Positions 52,101 through 60,907 of a stretch of DNA of 64,000 nucleotides are shown in pieces. This DNA comes from Acanthaster planci (lineage: Eukaryota; Echinodermata; Asteroidea; Valvatida; Acanthasteridae), in assembly GCF_001949145.1 (NCBI RefSeq), contig NW_019091363.1, positions 125,160 to 189,159 on the forward strand, in the 5' to 3' direction. A program made the translations under genes and the position numbers. The notes beneath the pieces are model-generated. The model saw only the letters and a program-made list of their open reading frames with translations, had not been told where the DNA came from and ran no database searches. Numbering within the stretch: position 1 is the first letter of the stretch; the number at the start of each line of letters is the position of its first letter.

Positions 52101-55100
52101 TTTACGTTGTAAATGTCACGGTAATTCAACAAACCTTTCGATTCGATACCAATTGGAGAATATATGATAATACATTAATAACATTCCGAATTATGAAGAT
52201 ATAACTGTTGAAAATACTTCGCTCATTTCCCCTCCTCGTTATATATATATATTTTAGAATGCCACAACGGACCTCCCGATATCAAACCAGCGACCTGGGG
52301 CGCCGGCAGCACAATGTGGTGGCACAAAAACATCAACGCTCAGGACATCGCGGAGCAGATAGGGCGCCACCTCGTGTTCATGGTCTTGATACTGGCCATC
52401 ATTTGGATGTATAGGCACAACGATGCGTTTTACATGAGCAAAGCTGTCAAAGACGCTCTACTTGGCCCCAAGCCACACTTCATGAAGGTGAAGAAATCAA
52501 ATTTTTTCACTGCGCGGGATTCAATCTCAAAGTCATAGTTTCAGAGCCAGTTTGCTTGAAGCAATAACGATACAGTATCATTGTCGAAGCAAACGTAACC
52601 CCGAGTGACATATGCAACTGCAGGAACACTTTTTGGAAGTGAAATGTTCCATTTGTTATTACCGTTTCTGTTCAGTGTTCTGTGAGTCCAGAGGAAGTTA
52701 CCTATTTCAAGCACAGATTCCACCGGTTTTGTCAGCAAATTCAGAGAAAATTTTGCGGGGAGGGAATTCAGTTACAATTGCAGCCCTTTGCATGGTACCT
52801 CGGTGCTTTGCAAGAGCTTGCCAGAACAGCGTTGTGGATGCTATTCCCAAATAACCTAGGGAAAATCATAAATCTGCAGAATGCACCAAGCATACATTGC
52901 TTATATAAAACAAGTTAGTGTCAGGCCAAAAATCGAATTACACATTTGACAGTTTCCCACCACCTCGGTAAGTTTTCACCACCTTTTGTTTTAGATACGA
53001 ACATTTGAAAACTACTGGGAGTGGGCAAACGCAGTCCTGATACCAACGCTGTACAGCAACGAGACGTACACAGGGGGAGCTCTCAGCGACGAAGAGATGA
53101 TGTTTGCCGGCGAAGCGATCGGACTGAGGGTTGGGTCTGTCCGCCTCAGACAACTACGTGTGCAATCAAGTATGGGCGCTTATATCTGCAACGCAGTTGC
53201 ACTTTTAGTTGAAGAATAATGGAGGGACATTTAAAAGGAAGCTCACAGTCAATACCATTTACTGGTACTTTTCAAAGTGGAAATTTGGGGGCACTACATG
53301 ATATTCCGCATACACACTCTTCCGCACTTGCAGTTATAAAACGAAATGAGAAACTGAATTCAAGTATAGCATCTTTAAATGTAAGTCATGTAAACAAGAA
53401 GAAATAATACTTCCCGTCTGTTTATATTTGGCTAACATACGATAGGATTCGTCAGGTCGTTTTAGGCCCGTTTTTCCTGTAGTTTGGGTAGGCTGGACGA
53501 ATTATCATTGCAACAGTACAATGTATAAGCATTTATTGACGCCAGTAAAGTTTCGGATCCATATTATTGTTGGAAAACAATAAATCACATTACTATTGCC
53601 TAAGCTATCATGCGATTTCAGCTTAAATTCAATATATTCCTGCATCTACTTATACAGAAGTACTTATTCAAAATGTACAATATCAGATCTGTGTGTGGTA
53701 GCCAACAAGATGACTGACTACGGGTTAGACGATGAATGCAATGTAGAGTATACCACATCAAGTGAGGACAAGTCAAACCACGGAGAGCGCTGGCAGAACA
53801 GGTCTTTACCCAGCTGGATGTGCTCTGATTCCAGTCTCACTTGTCCCTGGAGATTCACCAAGCCACCAAGTCCTTCCACTAGCAGATACCTTGGAGTACA
53901 GGGGACGGTGTTCAGCGGAGGGGGCTTCATTGCTGATCTGGGGACTACCCCCAGACACAGTTACCGAGTCCTCCGCTACCTGCAAGATGCCGACTGGATC
54001 AGCGTGCAGACCCGTGCAGTTTTCACCGAGTTCACGCTCTACAACCCGGACGCAAACTACTTCTGTCTGGTCACCTACGTCATCGAGTTTCCCCCGACCA
54101 ACGGCGCCATCCCCTTCCCTGTGGTCCACACCTTTCGCCTGTACGACTTCGCCGACGAGACGGAAGTCTACTCGCTCCTGGTGACGCTTCTGCACCTCGT
54201 CTTTCTCCTGTGGCTGCTGCGCCTCACCTTCATCGAGTTTGAGCACCTCAAGAAGGCCAGAGCAAAATACTTCCTGTCCTTCAACAACTGTCTAGAAGCG
54301 ATGACCATCATGCTGAGTGCCTTTGGAGTGATAATCTATGTAATCAGGCAGTACGCTGTGGATGCATTCAGTGCAGAGATTGCTGTGAAGAAAGGTACAA
54401 GGATTGATCTAACGTGAGCACAGGTTGTGTTTGATATCCTATCACCAAAACGAAGCAACGCGTCTTACATTGTCTTTTTTATTTTCCTTCACCTATGAAA
54501 CCGTTACCCTAAAGAATTGATGGAATTTATATTGTAGGATTGAGAAGTGCTAGGTTTAATTAACACTTCCAAATCCTTCCAGAGAGCTTAGTGGAATATG
54601 ACTCTAGAAGCAAGTCAATTAAGGGGTGTACACATGGTCAGCTATTCGTCAAAGTTATGTCGGCCACGGTTCACTGCTTGCCCCCAAGATACAACCACTA
54701 CGCACCATCGACAAAACGCTGAATCAGCCACGGTGACTTTCTTGGCAAGAGCTTCTATTTCGAAGGCCCTCTAGGTTCTCCACAAAACCATACCTATAAA
54801 ATTGATAGGCTCTGTGCTAGTAAATTTAGCCCTGTCATTAATGACTTCTTTGACATCCATCCGTTCCGCTCTACTCCTCATAAATTCATTGCAATATTGC
54901 AGCAGAAGGAAGCACGTGCTCCTCGCCCTGGCCTAATCCTAGGTTTCTTCTTCCTTCCCCAGACCTCCATTTTAGCTTCCGGACGTTGGTCTTTCTAGAT
55001 GAGCTCTACGCTCTGTCCTTAGGAACCATCGGCTTCCTCGCCACGATCAAGCTCCAGGCTCTGTTATGCTTCGACAGGCGGTTCACTGTCATGACGCGCA

Positions 55101-58100
55101 CCCTCTCCGACGCCAAGTTCAAGCTTCTTGGGTGCGGCGTCGTCTTTTTCATCGTGTTCTACGGCTTTGTCTGGATTAACTACCTTATTATTGGATCAGA
55201 GCAGAAAGACTACAGGTAAAAAGTGGCATCATTTCCAAATCATTTTCACTTGCACTTGTTTTAAAATGTTTTAAATTATGTGACGTTTAAGACCAGCGGC
55301 ATATCCAGCTTTTGGTGTCGGGGAGCGGGCAAATTCAAAAGCGAATTCAACGTTGGGGAGAAAATTTCAAAGGCATTACTTACGGTCTCGACACCCGGTC
55401 TTTTATTTCGTGGTGTTTTCTAAGGGTTTTGTGCTAATATTTGATAAATAAGTATACGATTACTTGCCTACTCCTAAATAAATAGTCCAGGGGGCAAATT
55501 CCCCCCCCTCCCAATACAATTACAATTACCACCACAATAGCTGGCACACGTATACTGTATCAAAGCTGATGACATTTGGCAAAAGAGGTATCACTTCGTA
55601 CTGCTTTTGAATCACCTTTACATCCCAGTACAATAATCTCCACGTCCGAAACACTACTCATCACCCTCCTTGGCAAGTTCCGTTTCAGCCAGTTCGACAC
55701 CAACGCCTCCTCCAAGACGTTGGTCATCATCATCTTCATCCTGTTCTGCGTTTTCCAGGTATGAAGTCCCGAAGTGTTTTCAAAGCAGCATGTGTTATAT
55801 CAAATGTGTAATGGAATTTCCATATGCGCACGAGTTATCTTAAGCCGAAGCCAGAACACCTGGACGCAGAAAGCTTCTCGTTCTTATAGAGTGTGTACAC
55901 TTCACTCCATTGTTTCTGCAGGGTTTTATTCTACTGAATATGTTCATGTCAATCATCATCGACTCTTTCGCCACATTGCGCGCCGACGAGGCCACCTACG
56001 AAAACACGGTGTACCTAGAAGACGTCATAGCTTCTGAGATCCGCCGGAATGTCAGAAAGATCATTCCACAGCGAGGTGAGCGTGGTTTTGATCCCGTAAA
56101 AAACAGACGTCGTGAGTTGACAAACGCAAGGCATCTCAAGTGAGACCAACATAGGTCCATGAAAACAAGGCTAACAGGTGTTTGTAAACAAGCCTTTTAC
56201 AGTAAGATGCGTGCTTGTACATGTATGAATATTGCAACGGCTTGAAATGCATTTATGCAACGTCGTTGGCACAATACCTCTGTTGTGAAATAGGGGATAA
56301 CAAAAAGGGTTAGAATCCACAACGTCCTTTCCCCACAACTTTTTTGTTTTTCCCCACTTCCTTTTAGTTGTAAAAAGTTTCTACCCAAATTTGTCGCAGC
56401 AAACATTGCTTTATGGAAGAGTATAAACATTCATTTTCAACAAGTTGGTGTCGATACTGGTAAACCTTGATTATCATGGTAGCCACCACATCACATAATA
56501 CGATAGTATATTACTCTCGTGTTTCCCACTATTCGTCTTTCCGTATACAGAAGCTTATACACTGAGGACAAGCAACCGTTTCAATATTATCATCTAACAG
56601 TTTTGTGTCTTAACACTTTGCCCTCCTAGCTACGGGCTTAATGTGTATCTGTCTAGCCAGCCAGACACCTATATGGCCCACTGTCCGCGGGGAACACCTC
56701 TCATTGCCCCTTGAATGGATGGTTAAAGACAAATAGCTTTTACGCAGTTTGCTGGCTCGGGGCACGACAAGGCTGTAAGGCTTACTTCACGACTGTAGAT
56801 AATAAGGTTACTCTGCTGGGGATTGGAATCGAGAAAGAATGATCCAGAGAAAACCATCGTTGGCGATTGGTCGGCTCAGCGAAACATTGTGGCGCCAGGC
56901 TGTCCATTCTACTGCATCAACATCTCACTATGAACTCCAAGCCATTTTTAAAGCGTTTCTCTCGCCACAGGGCACCTTTTTTGTCTATGAACTTCACCCT
57001 TTTAAAGGATTTTCTGTGTGATTTTTCTCTAATGTCCTTCTTTCTCCCACACAAAGCAATCCAGAAATACTGCGGCTCCCGTAGACTTCAATGTAGTTAA
57101 TTAACATTGTCAGGAGGAATAAGCTAGGGAGCAAGACAGGTGTGCTGCCATAAATTGCAGTGTTAAACTAACACATAATTTCATCCATGTAGAATACTAA
57201 GTCTATGCATTACCTGGTGTTAATTCAACGCCAGTTGGTGTTGATCCAACACCATACCATGCTAATTCAAAATGACACGCCGCTAATTTCAGCTTGAATT
57301 GTTGCTAATTCAACACTAATTTATCACCGCACAAAGTTCATTCATCGCCTTATGGTGTTCATAAACTATTATTCAACGTTGATTCAACTCCACATGGCAT
57401 TAATGAAACAATACTCGGAATGGATTCAACACAACATAGTACTGTTGCAACACAGCAAGTGCTAATTCAACCCCCACCCTGTTTTAATAATCTTAGGTGT
57501 TAATGTAAGAATCTTGGTGCCCATTCCACACCACACGATGCCAAATCAAAATCAATGGGACTTAATTCAGTGCCACAGTTTTTGTAATTATATTTTTAAA
57601 TCAGCATTTCCTTATTGTTTAGACTGCTGCAGACTGATACAATCATCCGCTTTAATCTTTACTATGGTATTTCACCCCTCAAGGCATTTTCATATCAACG
57701 TTTCTTGCACAATATCAGGGAGCAAATGATATGTTATTCAAACAAGCCATGCAATCTGCCCTAGGCTGTCTACTGTCATCATTCTCATTATTTGTAACCA
57801 AAGTTATCAGCAGGCAAACTTGAATTCAACATTGTTGGCATTTCAAATGATCAACGGAGAAACTCATCCATAGCCAGAAGCCGGCATACAAACTCTCAAA
57901 TACAGACCCAAGAAACTTACTTTTTAGAGGGCCGTGGCAGTGCAATAGAGAAAAAAAAGGATTTAGAAAAGTATTCTGCAGTCCCCAGTTGAGACTACGG
58001 CCTTTTCAATGTTCCTTTCTATCTACAAGTACATAACCGTAGAATTTAATACTCAAAATGATGATGAGAGAAGTTTTAACCGGATTTAACCCTAGTTTGG

Positions 58101-60907
58101 GGGGATACAAATGCATGTCTTATACTAATGTCTAAATACAAATGCAGCTTTGTAATTAGAATATTCCTTATACATAGTTTACTAACAACATATTCATTTG
58201 TGTGTGATGTGACATAAATACATTTATTAGAACAATTTCAAATGGATTCATCGGCCATAATGCGCATGACCTATATAGTACAGAACATGAACTATAACGC
58301 GCATGTGATACCAGGGCACTGGATGAAAAAAGACCTGGCAAACTGTCACCAACTGTCATTTGACTCGAGCACGGGATCAACAACCTCCCAAGCAGTAAAC
58401 CCTGATTTGGTAGATTTTTCCATGTTCATTCAAAAATGAATTTCTTCCTGTGAACAATGCCATTTGAAACCAGTCACCGATTGACTCTCACGGAAATACC
58501 AGCCTTAGTTGTCTGAAAGCGATTCTCCCGTAAGGCAACCATGAGATAATCATTTCTCGATTTGAGAAGGTGGCTGATCGGTTAATTATTTCTGACAAGC
58601 CCGACCATGCAGCGCCACGCCACACGGTCACGGCTGTGTCTGGTTCCCCCAAGAGCAGCCGAGTAATGTGTGGTGATGAACGATCATTACTTCGCTGCCA
58701 AGCAACTAGCGTTTTTCTTCGCCCCGGCACTGCCCCCATCACGTTTCCATTATACAATCTCACTACGTATGTTCACTCCAAGGACCCTGTGCAATAGTTG
58801 AGAGTTCACGCATGCGCACTCGATCACTTTACAGACGACGTCGGACATCGCCTCGACCCTCCCTTTCCGTGGATGGAGACCATAATTTATTTTTTAACAA
58901 AATACACACAAATGAAGTTCATGGAGATAACCAGATAACTAAAAATATTAATCAGACAACATTAAACCAGTGTTCCACAAAATTTGAAACAAATTCTGAA
59001 AGAAGTGATTTTAAAAAAACACGATCAGATTTGAAAGAAAATACGCCCACAGTCTTTCCCATTTTAAAGCAACTTCTCCAGTTTATCCAAACAAATGAAA
59101 TAAAGTGCCGTGTGTATTAAGACCAGGTTGTATTTTCAAGTTATTGCGATTTGAATATTTTGGACGAGAATCATTTGTCCGTAGTAGTGCATGTATACGT
59201 CTACGTGCGTTGATGGAGTACGTATACCTAAAAGTGCACATGTGCACATGTGCACACATGAATCATGAGCGACCGGTCGACAGAGAGCCAAAATTGAAAT
59301 TGATCAAACTAACAAAGGACAATTTGCAATATCTTAAACATAACCTTATAACCGTATAACCAAATATTCTTTGATTTATTAAGATATGCACCATGTGTGG
59401 TAAATTCGAGAACAAATCAAACTTTTGAGTTTAACATTTACCCTTTTTTAAGTTCGGAAATCTAATGTACACAGGAATCTCCATCCCATTCTCTCCCAAA
59501 TGTCACTTATGATTAACAAGAAACACATCAGAAAATGAAATCTGAAGCCTGATTATGTTTCTCTGGTATAAATTCAAAACAATTTTACACAATGTGGAAG
59601 ATCTCCGCAGATGGATTTGGTACAGTCGTTTACTGGCTTGCGTCGCCATTTAACAAGCAACAGAAAGTGACCACGACTTTACCGAATTTTTGCACATTAA
59701 TGAAGTGGAAGGGGTGAACATTACATGATCACCCAGGTTCCCCAAACTGTCTGAAAAAAAAGCAAAGAGTGCGTGCTCTGTGTCTACATAATTCTTGCTC
59801 AAGTACGTCTGTAAAAGAAAATTTAAAAGCACGTGATTTCACCTCGAAAAAGGAGCAAAAGGAGTAATCACACCTAATTCCCCTGCAGTTGGCTGAACGT
59901 CAATTTAAGATCAAATTCGGATGTTTTGCTATTTTTGCCTCCGTAGAAATAAATAATGCAACCACAAGTTCCAAAGGAGTCTTAAACTCCTATTTTATTT
60001 CTACTGTCAGTGTTTTTGGCCATGGCACCTCGTAAAATAAATCCTTGAGATGAACTGAAATTTGCCATTCTTACTTCAACCTACTGCTGATGAAACACCC
60101 TGGCAAATAGGCCCATAGCCCCAAATCAACCAATCAAATTCAGTTGCACATTAAAATTACGAGCACTCTCCCATGAAAATATTCAAGTTTCCGATTCTTC
60201 CCCGCGCAGCTTTCATACAAAATTGTAAACTATGGTTGGAAATGGTTTTAGGGGAGTTCAAGTTTCTTTTGGTACCAGGGGAAGTTTGTTTAAATGAACC
60301 TACCTTCGAGCTTTTATAAGTAAGAATAGTTCATCAATAATTTACGAAATAACTCTGGTATAAGTCCATGTTTATCGAGACACATATAATTTTCTACTTT
60401 TCCTACTTCTTTGCAGTTCTTAAAAGATGGGATAACAGCAGAATTTTATCAGGAAGACTGACTGGGGCGCAACTCGAAAACTCTCCGGGGGAATGGCGGC
60501 GGAAATTACCTAATCCATCTCCAGATAGCTGCCCTGACAGATGTCCCTCCTCCAGGCCCGGGGGTATTCCATCACAGCAGACAGCGGAGGATGACGCGGG
60601 TGCAGGGAAGCAGAAGCGGATTGCGAGCCATACAAGCCCGGAACAGACCGGGCAGACCCAGGCCAGCGACACCTCTAAGCCTGGCCCGCGGTCTAGCTTA
60701 GCAATGCACGTGCAGGGCTTTCCACCGGACAGGTTTGCTCGCTCCCTCAAGAGGGGCGAGAAGACGTCTGCTGCTATGGATCTGCTGGAAAAGGCTGTTG
60801 ATAGACTCATAACACGAGTGGGCATTGACGTGACTGCACATCCTACAGATCACTCAGAGAATGTGTACATAGCTCAGCCTGACCATATGAACCTCGAAAC
60901 TATATAA
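37076..60907 (+). CDS. PKDREJ: Polycystin-1 family receptor, PKDREJ / suREJ-like, 25 exons (overall span)
   Basis: Hand-built model of about 2069 aa. Exons: 37076-37190, 40111-40222, 40677-41008, 41395-41586, 42556-42735, 43146-43414, 43680-43808, 44116-44199, 44679-44843, 45359-45452, 45932-46020, 46750-47019, 47145-47822, 48313-48537, 49200-49373, 49965-50125, 50939-51629, 51955-52063, 52258-52487, 52995-53169, 53687-54394, 54963-55215, 55629-55758, 55922-56075, 60417-60907. Architecture: signal peptide, REJ module (to ~aa 560), GAIN with GPS (~aa 902-925), TM1, PLAT (~985-1090), TM2-TM6, TOP/polycystin domain (~1435-1690), TM7-TM11, 163-aa tail. Eleven TM segments are the family norm. Absence of PKD repeats, LRR and lectin domains points to PKDREJ or sea urchin REJ2-type proteins, which act in sperm or ciliary membranes, often with a PKD2-type partner. 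Phases agree from exon 4 to 25; the joins at exons 2-4 are less certain. Confidence 0.85.
38640..38835 (+). repeat. Diverged direct repeat, copy 1 (partner 39515-39712)
   Basis: Shared words: AACCCAGAATCTAC/GAATCCAGAATATTTAC, AACAACAATGAATCA, CCAGCAAA.TA, and a closing TTC.TCCCGGAATGA / TTCCTGGGATGA. Spacing is about 875 bp. Confidence 0.5.
39515..39712 (+). repeat. Diverged direct repeat, copy 2 (partner 38640-38835)
   Basis: See the shared words under the first copy. Both lie in intron 1 of the polycystin gene. Confidence 0.5.
40111..40222 (+). CDS. PKDREJ: PKDREJ-like exon 2
   Basis: After the acceptor TGCCAG, the frame reads EVHISIKPSSVKVKGGPSDP then IFVGFEVKAILIA, a beta-strand-like extracellular segment. 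A GTACGC donor at 40209 would end in phase 0; a GTACCT donor at 40223 gives phase 2, which is what exon 3 requires. I prefer the latter, with low certainty. Confidence 0.5.
40677..41008 (+). CDS. PKDREJ: PKDREJ-like exon 3, N-terminal ectodomain
   Basis: The acceptor ATTTTTATCGTATAG is followed by a long open frame, for example QTVRITFRRLQVITSWSQVV and a later TVRFLCDISN. The best-looking donor is GTAAGG at 41017 (phase 0), but exon 4 needs phase 1, which only the weaker GTGTGA at 41009 supplies. A small exon may be missing between exons 3 and 4. Confidence 0.55.
41395..41586 (+). CDS. PKDREJ: PKDREJ-like exon 4: REJ module begins
   Basis: Reads HCPFNCTVFAEPSLRVTIDA then FTYRWSLQV. This is the C..NC...P..R and YxW pattern that opens REJ domains. 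Donor GTCAGT leaves phase 1, matching exon 5. Confidence 0.8.
42556..42735 (+). CDS. PKDREJ: PKDREJ-like exon 5: REJ core
   Basis: Acceptor CTTTCCTCCTTCAG. It encodes YRVTYHVTTPVF and the REJ hallmark VRTNHSPIGGHCRVFPTSG (N.PP/SP..G.C.V.P..G). Donor GTATGG, phase 1. Confidence 0.88.
43146..43414 (+). CDS. PKDREJ: PKDREJ-like exon 6: REJ module
   Basis: Begins GRALETTFQIECSDWS and continues LHYSYFAVL and IKLILPVGD, as in the family pattern F...C..W....L.Y. Acceptor GCAAG, donor GTTGGT, phase 0 end. Confidence 0.85.
43680..43808 (+). CDS. PKDREJ: PKDREJ-like exon 7
   Basis: Acceptor CTTTTCAACAG. 43 codons ending SLSSILNE before GTAAAC. The helical LN-rich segment is typical of the C-terminal half of the REJ region. 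Phase 0 at both ends. Confidence 0.75.
44116..44199 (+). CDS. PKDREJ: PKDREJ-like exon 8
   Basis: 28 codons, ENIRPDVPEESAHMNDTEHF and on to LRTE, with acceptor CCCTAG and donor GTTGGT. Phase 0 at both ends. A short polar linker of the REJ/GAIN stalk. Confidence 0.65.
44679..44843 (+). CDS. PKDREJ: PKDREJ-like exon 9
   Basis: Starts MRSAMTVALVTLTRNLYQSG and ends PNELTLSTQ before GTGAGC. The pattern of amphipathic helix followed by DEL/NEL is common in polycystin-1 stalks. Phase 0 at both ends. Confidence 0.8.
45359..45452 (+). CDS. PKDREJ: PKDREJ-like exon 10
   Basis: LQLIEILENVTANLIRVSLL then PRQQYTLVCN. Donor GTGAGT in phase 1. Contains one N-glycosylation sequon (NVT). Confidence 0.75.
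45932..46020 (+). CDS. PKDREJ: PKDREJ-like exon 11
   Basis: Acceptor CCATGTTACAG. DILRTVDSLQQAA is the expected (D)IL..L..L helix; donor GTAACA in phase 0. Confidence 0.7.
46195..46395 (+). repeat. Dispersed repeat family B, copy 2 (in intron 11)
   Basis: Direct match to 31690-31915; see the words listed there. It lies between exons 11 and 12 of the polycystin gene. Confidence 0.75.
46750..47019 (+). CDS. PKDREJ: PKDREJ-like exon 12: start of GAIN region
   Basis: 90 codons in phase 0 at both ends. Includes SPKLELGLWKDPLSSGLVRP and DGFVLPARLL, matching the F.LP beta-strand that precedes NP.WG in this family. The donor GTCATT is weak, but the frame and continuation into exon 13 are right. Confidence 0.75.
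47145..47822 (+). CDS. PKDREJ: PKDREJ-like exon 13: GAIN domain
   Basis: 226 codons. FNPYLWGDDLGFSITSLVKT matches the NP.WG...I.S.V.SL motif of polycystin GAIN domains. The exon ends with W..DGCR, the first part of the GPS motif. Donor GTGAGT, phase 0. Confidence 0.9.
48313..48537 (+). CDS. PKDREJ: PKDREJ-like exon 14: GPS cleavage motif and TM1
   Basis: Completes the GPS: VSPLSTRNVTICQCNHLT with both Cys and the His-Leu/Thr autoproteolysis site intact (about residues 902-921). After a short linker comes TM1, VAVFAVVIGIACLVVLLAPV, then a basic WWKDRQ intracellular start. Autocleavage would yield a non-covalent N-terminal fragment. Donor GTATCA, phase 0. Confidence 0.93.
48538..49199. other. 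Intron 14
   Basis: No exon. A word like TTGGCACTTAGCCGACGCTGG recurs loosely (GTGGCACTTCGCCGA, CGACACTTCGCCGCC). Open frames on both strands are short and unconvincing. Confidence 0.4.
49200..49373 (+). CDS. PKDREJ: PKDREJ-like exon 15: PLAT domain, first half
   Basis: PLVDNSREDTYMYTVSVYTG followed by SGTRSLVHFDLIG is the canonical PLAT/LH2 start (Y.V.VYTG....GT.S.V). Located just inside the membrane after TM1. Donor GTAAGT, phase 0. Confidence 0.93.
49662..49818. mobile_element. MITE family C element in intron 15
   Basis: The left end AGACGCCCTAACTGCTGTGG is mirrored at the right end (CCACCGCAGTAATGGCGTCT). Length is about 157 bp with no coding capacity. Related single ends occur at about 9737, 30705 and 34612. 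Confidence 0.7.
49965..50125 (+). CDS. PKDREJ: PKDREJ-like exon 16: PLAT domain, second half
   Basis: FHYVM-type strand (NHYVMSVPRSLGPLTYLHIR) then HDNSG and WYVYWIVVCDLQT: the LG.L....HDNSG...W signature of polycystin PLAT domains. Donor GTGAGT, phase 2. Confidence 0.93.
50543..50703 (+). repeat. Dispersed repeat family A, copy 3 (in intron 16)
   Basis: Direct match to 30939-31108 with the same order of words. Confidence 0.7.
50939..51629 (+). CDS. PKDREJ: PKDREJ-like exon 17: TM2-TM5 block
   Basis: After an R split across the junction: YCFVLNDWLA, then HHLWNSLFNRQLPSRFTRLQ and LGVCASLLYLFMITNAMFYS, the highly conserved polycystin-1 motif (HLW.S...R...S.FTR.QRL). TM2, TM3 (ISSLIVFPVNFLIIQIF), TM4 (AWFLVVLSVVTGGFFVVLYS) and the start of TM5 follow. 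Donor GTACGC, phase 0. Confidence 0.95.
51955..52063 (+). CDS. PKDREJ: PKDREJ-like exon 18: end of TM5
   Basis: EPAK from exon 17 continues TVFVALVISCCCGRILRK, matching the P.K...AL pattern. Acceptor TCCTCCTGCAG, donor GTATTG in phase 1. Confidence 0.9.
52258..52487 (+). CDS. PKDREJ: PKDREJ-like exon 19: loop and TM6
   Basis: A (TA)n run precedes the acceptor TTTTAG. The exon carries a polar loop and TM6 (HLVFMVLILAIIWMYRH) leading to AFYMSKAVKDALLG, the conserved start of the polycystin extracellular domain. Donor GTGAAG, phase 0. Confidence 0.92.
52995..53169 (+). CDS. PKDREJ: PKDREJ-like exon 20: TOP domain start
   Basis: IRTFENYWEWANAVLIPTLY and VGSVRLRQLRVQS correspond to the YWxW...L and (V)G..RLRQ(L)RV motifs. 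Donor GTATGG, phase 1. Confidence 0.93.
53687..54394 (+). CDS. PKDREJ: PKDREJ-like exon 21: TOP domain, TM7 and TM8
   Basis: Starts LCVVANK... with paired Cys (ECNVEY), then FSGGGFIADLG, DWISVQTRAVFTEFTLYNPD and ANYF: the strongest polycystin signature in the window. TM7 (LLVTLLHLVFLLWLLRL) and TM8 (MTIMLSAFGVIIYVIR) follow. Donor GTACAA, phase 1. Confidence 0.96.
54963..55215 (+). CDS. PKDREJ: PKDREJ-like exon 22: TM9 and TM10
   Basis: ALSLGTIGFLATIKLQALLC then FDRRFTVMTRTLSDA matches the FLA..K.L.LLRF..R...L..TL pattern. TM10 is LGCGVVFFIVFYGFVWINYL. Acceptor TTCCTTCCCCAG, donor GTAAAA, phase 2. Confidence 0.93.
55629..55758 (+). CDS. PKDREJ: PKDREJ-like exon 23: pore-helix region
   Basis: TSETLLITLLGKFRFSQFDT sits where TRPP channels have the pore helix and filter; the filter-like LGx carries Lys (about residue 1828). 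The start of TM11 (LVIIIFILFCVFQ) ends the exon. Acceptor CATCCCAG, donor GTATGA, phase 0. Confidence 0.9.
55922..56075 (+). CDS. PKDREJ: PKDREJ-like exon 24: end of TM11 and proximal tail
   Basis: GFILLNMFMSIIIDSFATLR is the conserved S6 end, followed by a charged helix (ADEATYENTVYLEDVIASEI). Acceptor TTGTTTCTGCAG, donor GTGAGC, phase 1. Confidence 0.92.
57215..57550. repeat. Degenerate GCTAATTCAACACCA-like short repeats
   Basis: Variants of GGTGTTAATTCAAC, GCTAATTCAACAC and GATTCAACACCAC recur more than ten times in about 330 bp. Too diverged for a clean period. Confidence 0.45.
58765..59720 (-). repeat. ~1-kb dispersed repeat, copy 2 (inverted relative to 24585-25610)
   Basis: Reverse complement is collinear with copy 1 from ACGTATGTTCA.TC at about 58768 through CCGTGGATGGAGACCATAAT, CACGATCAGATTTGAAA, AAGTGCCGTGTGTATTAAG and GTCGACAGAGAGCCAAA to GGAAGGGGTGAA at about 59708. 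It lies in intron 24. Confidence 0.8.
60417..60907 (+). CDS. PKDREJ: PKDREJ-like exon 25: cytoplasmic tail and stop
   Basis: Acceptor CCTACTTCTTTGCAG in the phase left by exon 24. 163 residues, rich in Pro, Ser, Gln and Arg, with clusters such as PNPSPDSCPDRCPSSRPGG. Near the end, ERA-like helical text FARSLKRGEKTSAAMDLLEK then AVDRLITRVG could form a short amphipathic helix. It ends ...NLETI TAA. It resembles no named domain; the frame, acceptor and codon bias support it as the last exon. Confidence 0.75.

Larger units (their letters stand above)
56076..60416. other. Intron 24, 4.3 kb, repeat-bearing
   Basis: No coding exon recognised. It holds a degenerate short-repeat tract at about 57215-57550 and the inverted copy of the ~1-kb dispersed repeat at 58765-59720. 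The 56.8-57.1 kb and 58.2-58.8 kb frames show no domain. Confidence 0.55.

Noticed and set aside
52682-52918. Open frame of 78 codons between exons 19 and 20
   Set aside because: Exon 19 joins exon 20 in phase with a conserved polycystin sequence, and the frame has no good acceptor or family similarity.
53806-54246. 146-codon minus-strand frame
   Set aside because: It is the antisense shadow of exon 21 of the polycystin gene.
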